Origin: Zygaena filipendulae
Taxonomy: Eukaryota; Arthropoda; Insecta; Lepidoptera; Zygaenidae
Length of the DNA stretch: 64,000 nt
NCBI GenBank assembly: GCA_907165275.2
Contig: OU015650.1
Coordinates: 6,974,001-7,038,000, forward strand
Direction: 5' to 3'
Both the position numbers and the translations under genes were made by a program. A model generated the notes under the pieces. It was not told where the DNA came from. It was given only the letters and a program-made list of their open reading frames with translations, and did no database searches. Shown piece by piece: positions 63,240 to 64,000 of this stretch. How positions within the stretch are numbered: the stretch's first letter is position 1; every line of letters starts with the position of its first letter.

Positions 63240-63600
63240 CAAAAAAATAAAACGGACTTCCAAAACCACAAAACTAAAAAGCTAAAAATAACAAAATAGG
63301 TACCTACTGATTTAATCCAAAAGACGATAATACACGTAATATTATTATTGGTTTGTGCTACCACTGATCGGGTTGAATTCGGCAGAAGCGTCTCTAGCCC
63401 ATGTGGCGCCCGTGTGCAAACGTTACCCTAGCGCCCCCTAGTAAGTAAATATAAGAAGAGCTGCAAATGTTGTAAAAAATGTATGCAAAGCGGCGCCCTG
63501 CACCATAGGTAAAGACGCCCCTGGAATTCGGTGCCAAGTCAGCTTCTCTGGTCTGCCCACCTGCCCACTCGGGTTGGTCTGCTCACGAAGGCTCACGACC
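63240..63600. repeat. Copy of the aaaagctaaaaataacaaaa repeat family
   Basis: It carries cggacttccaaaaccacaaa, aaaagctaaaaataacaaaa and ttggtttgtgctaccact in the same order as 49490-49620. It is interrupted by a 141-bp hAT-type MITE at 63383-63523. Confidence 0.6.
63383..63523. mobile_element. 141-bp hAT-type MITE
   Basis: TIR cagaagcgtct / agacgcccctg. Perfect 8-bp duplication GAATTCGG at 63375-63382 and 63524-63531. The empty site aattcggtgccaagcccgc at about 49593 in a relative of the host repeat confirms the insertion. Confidence 0.85.
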
Positions 63601-63604
63601 AGTA

Positions 63605-63771
63605 GGGGGAGCACGAATTTTGTCGCTCTCGTCTAGTCGATATCGAGCATTTTTTTTGTATGGAAAATGAACAGCGCCATCTATCCAGCGTCGTTCATTT
63701 TCCATACAAAAAAACGCTTTGACATTACGACGATATCGACTAGACGATAGCGAAAAAATTCGTGCTCCCCC
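63605..63771. mobile_element. 167-bp foldback MITE, TIR GGGGGAGCACGAATTTT
   Basis: TA|gggggagcacgaatttt and aaaattcgtgctccccc|TA, continuing inward as gtctagtcgatatcg / cgatatcgactagac and tttgtatggaaaatgaac / gttcattttccatacaaa. Almost the whole element is one hairpin. Confidence 0.85.
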
Positions 63772-64000
63772 TACAGCTCAAATAATTTTAATTTTTTTAA
63801 CGGCCATGGATACATGTCCTTTAAGTCACGACCAGCTCTTTTTTTTTTAATAATATTTATTCATGACCATAGATACAAGTCTTTCAGTCGAAAACATAGA
63901 TGGGTCTTACTTAGTAGCTAGCTTAAATTAATTTTAAAATAAGAGATACACATTAGTTACACATGCATACATTTTCATACCTAATGCACAATTTTCATTT

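Overview
This is a window of insect nuclear DNA, almost certainly from a lepidopteran. The evidence is an AT-rich background, small exons with GT-AG introns, three animal genes, and dense copies of repeats typical of moths and butterflies: Helitron-like elements ending CTAG-T, the family containing ACCGACTTCCAAAAAGGAGG, and frequent TAGGTA words. No species is assigned.

Genes. (1) Positions 382-12350, plus strand: the 3' ten coding exons of an IQGAP scaffold gene (WW, three IQ motifs, GAP-related domain, RasGAP C-terminal domain). The phases join without a break to give the last 1,468 residues; the N-terminal calponin-homology end lies left of the window. (2) Positions 23793-26973, plus strand: a complete seven-exon metallophosphoesterase 1 gene (MPPE1/PGAP5, GPI-anchor remodelling), 374 residues. 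(3) Positions 29512-38478, minus strand: a complete five-coding-exon naked cuticle (nkd) gene, the EF-hand Dishevelled-binding antagonist of Wnt signalling, 423 residues, with a 5.3-kb first intron. MPPE1 and nkd are convergent. The three genes have no evident pathway in common.

Everything else is intronic or intergenic and rich in DNA transposons. 12.4-23.5 kb holds a 3.3-kb foldback element, a 3.0-kb hAT-like element inserted inside an older MITE, and several MITEs. 39-64 kb, upstream of nkd, has no convincing gene. It holds a second, inverted copy of the 3.0-kb hAT-like element, a head-to-tail Helitron array, a MITE nested in a Helitron, an RTE-type LINE fragment and many palindromic MITEs. 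Many insertions have readable target-site duplications (TSDs).

The most interesting non-genic signal is at 51.04-51.11 kb: three TCF core sites (CTTTGAT) interleaved with three GCCGCC motifs within about 65 bp. In flies this is the architecture of Wnt-responsive enhancers, and here it lies about 12.6 kb upstream of nkd, itself a Wnt target gene. I saw no CRISPR array, tRNA, rRNA or other complete gene. No wholly new system could be demonstrated.
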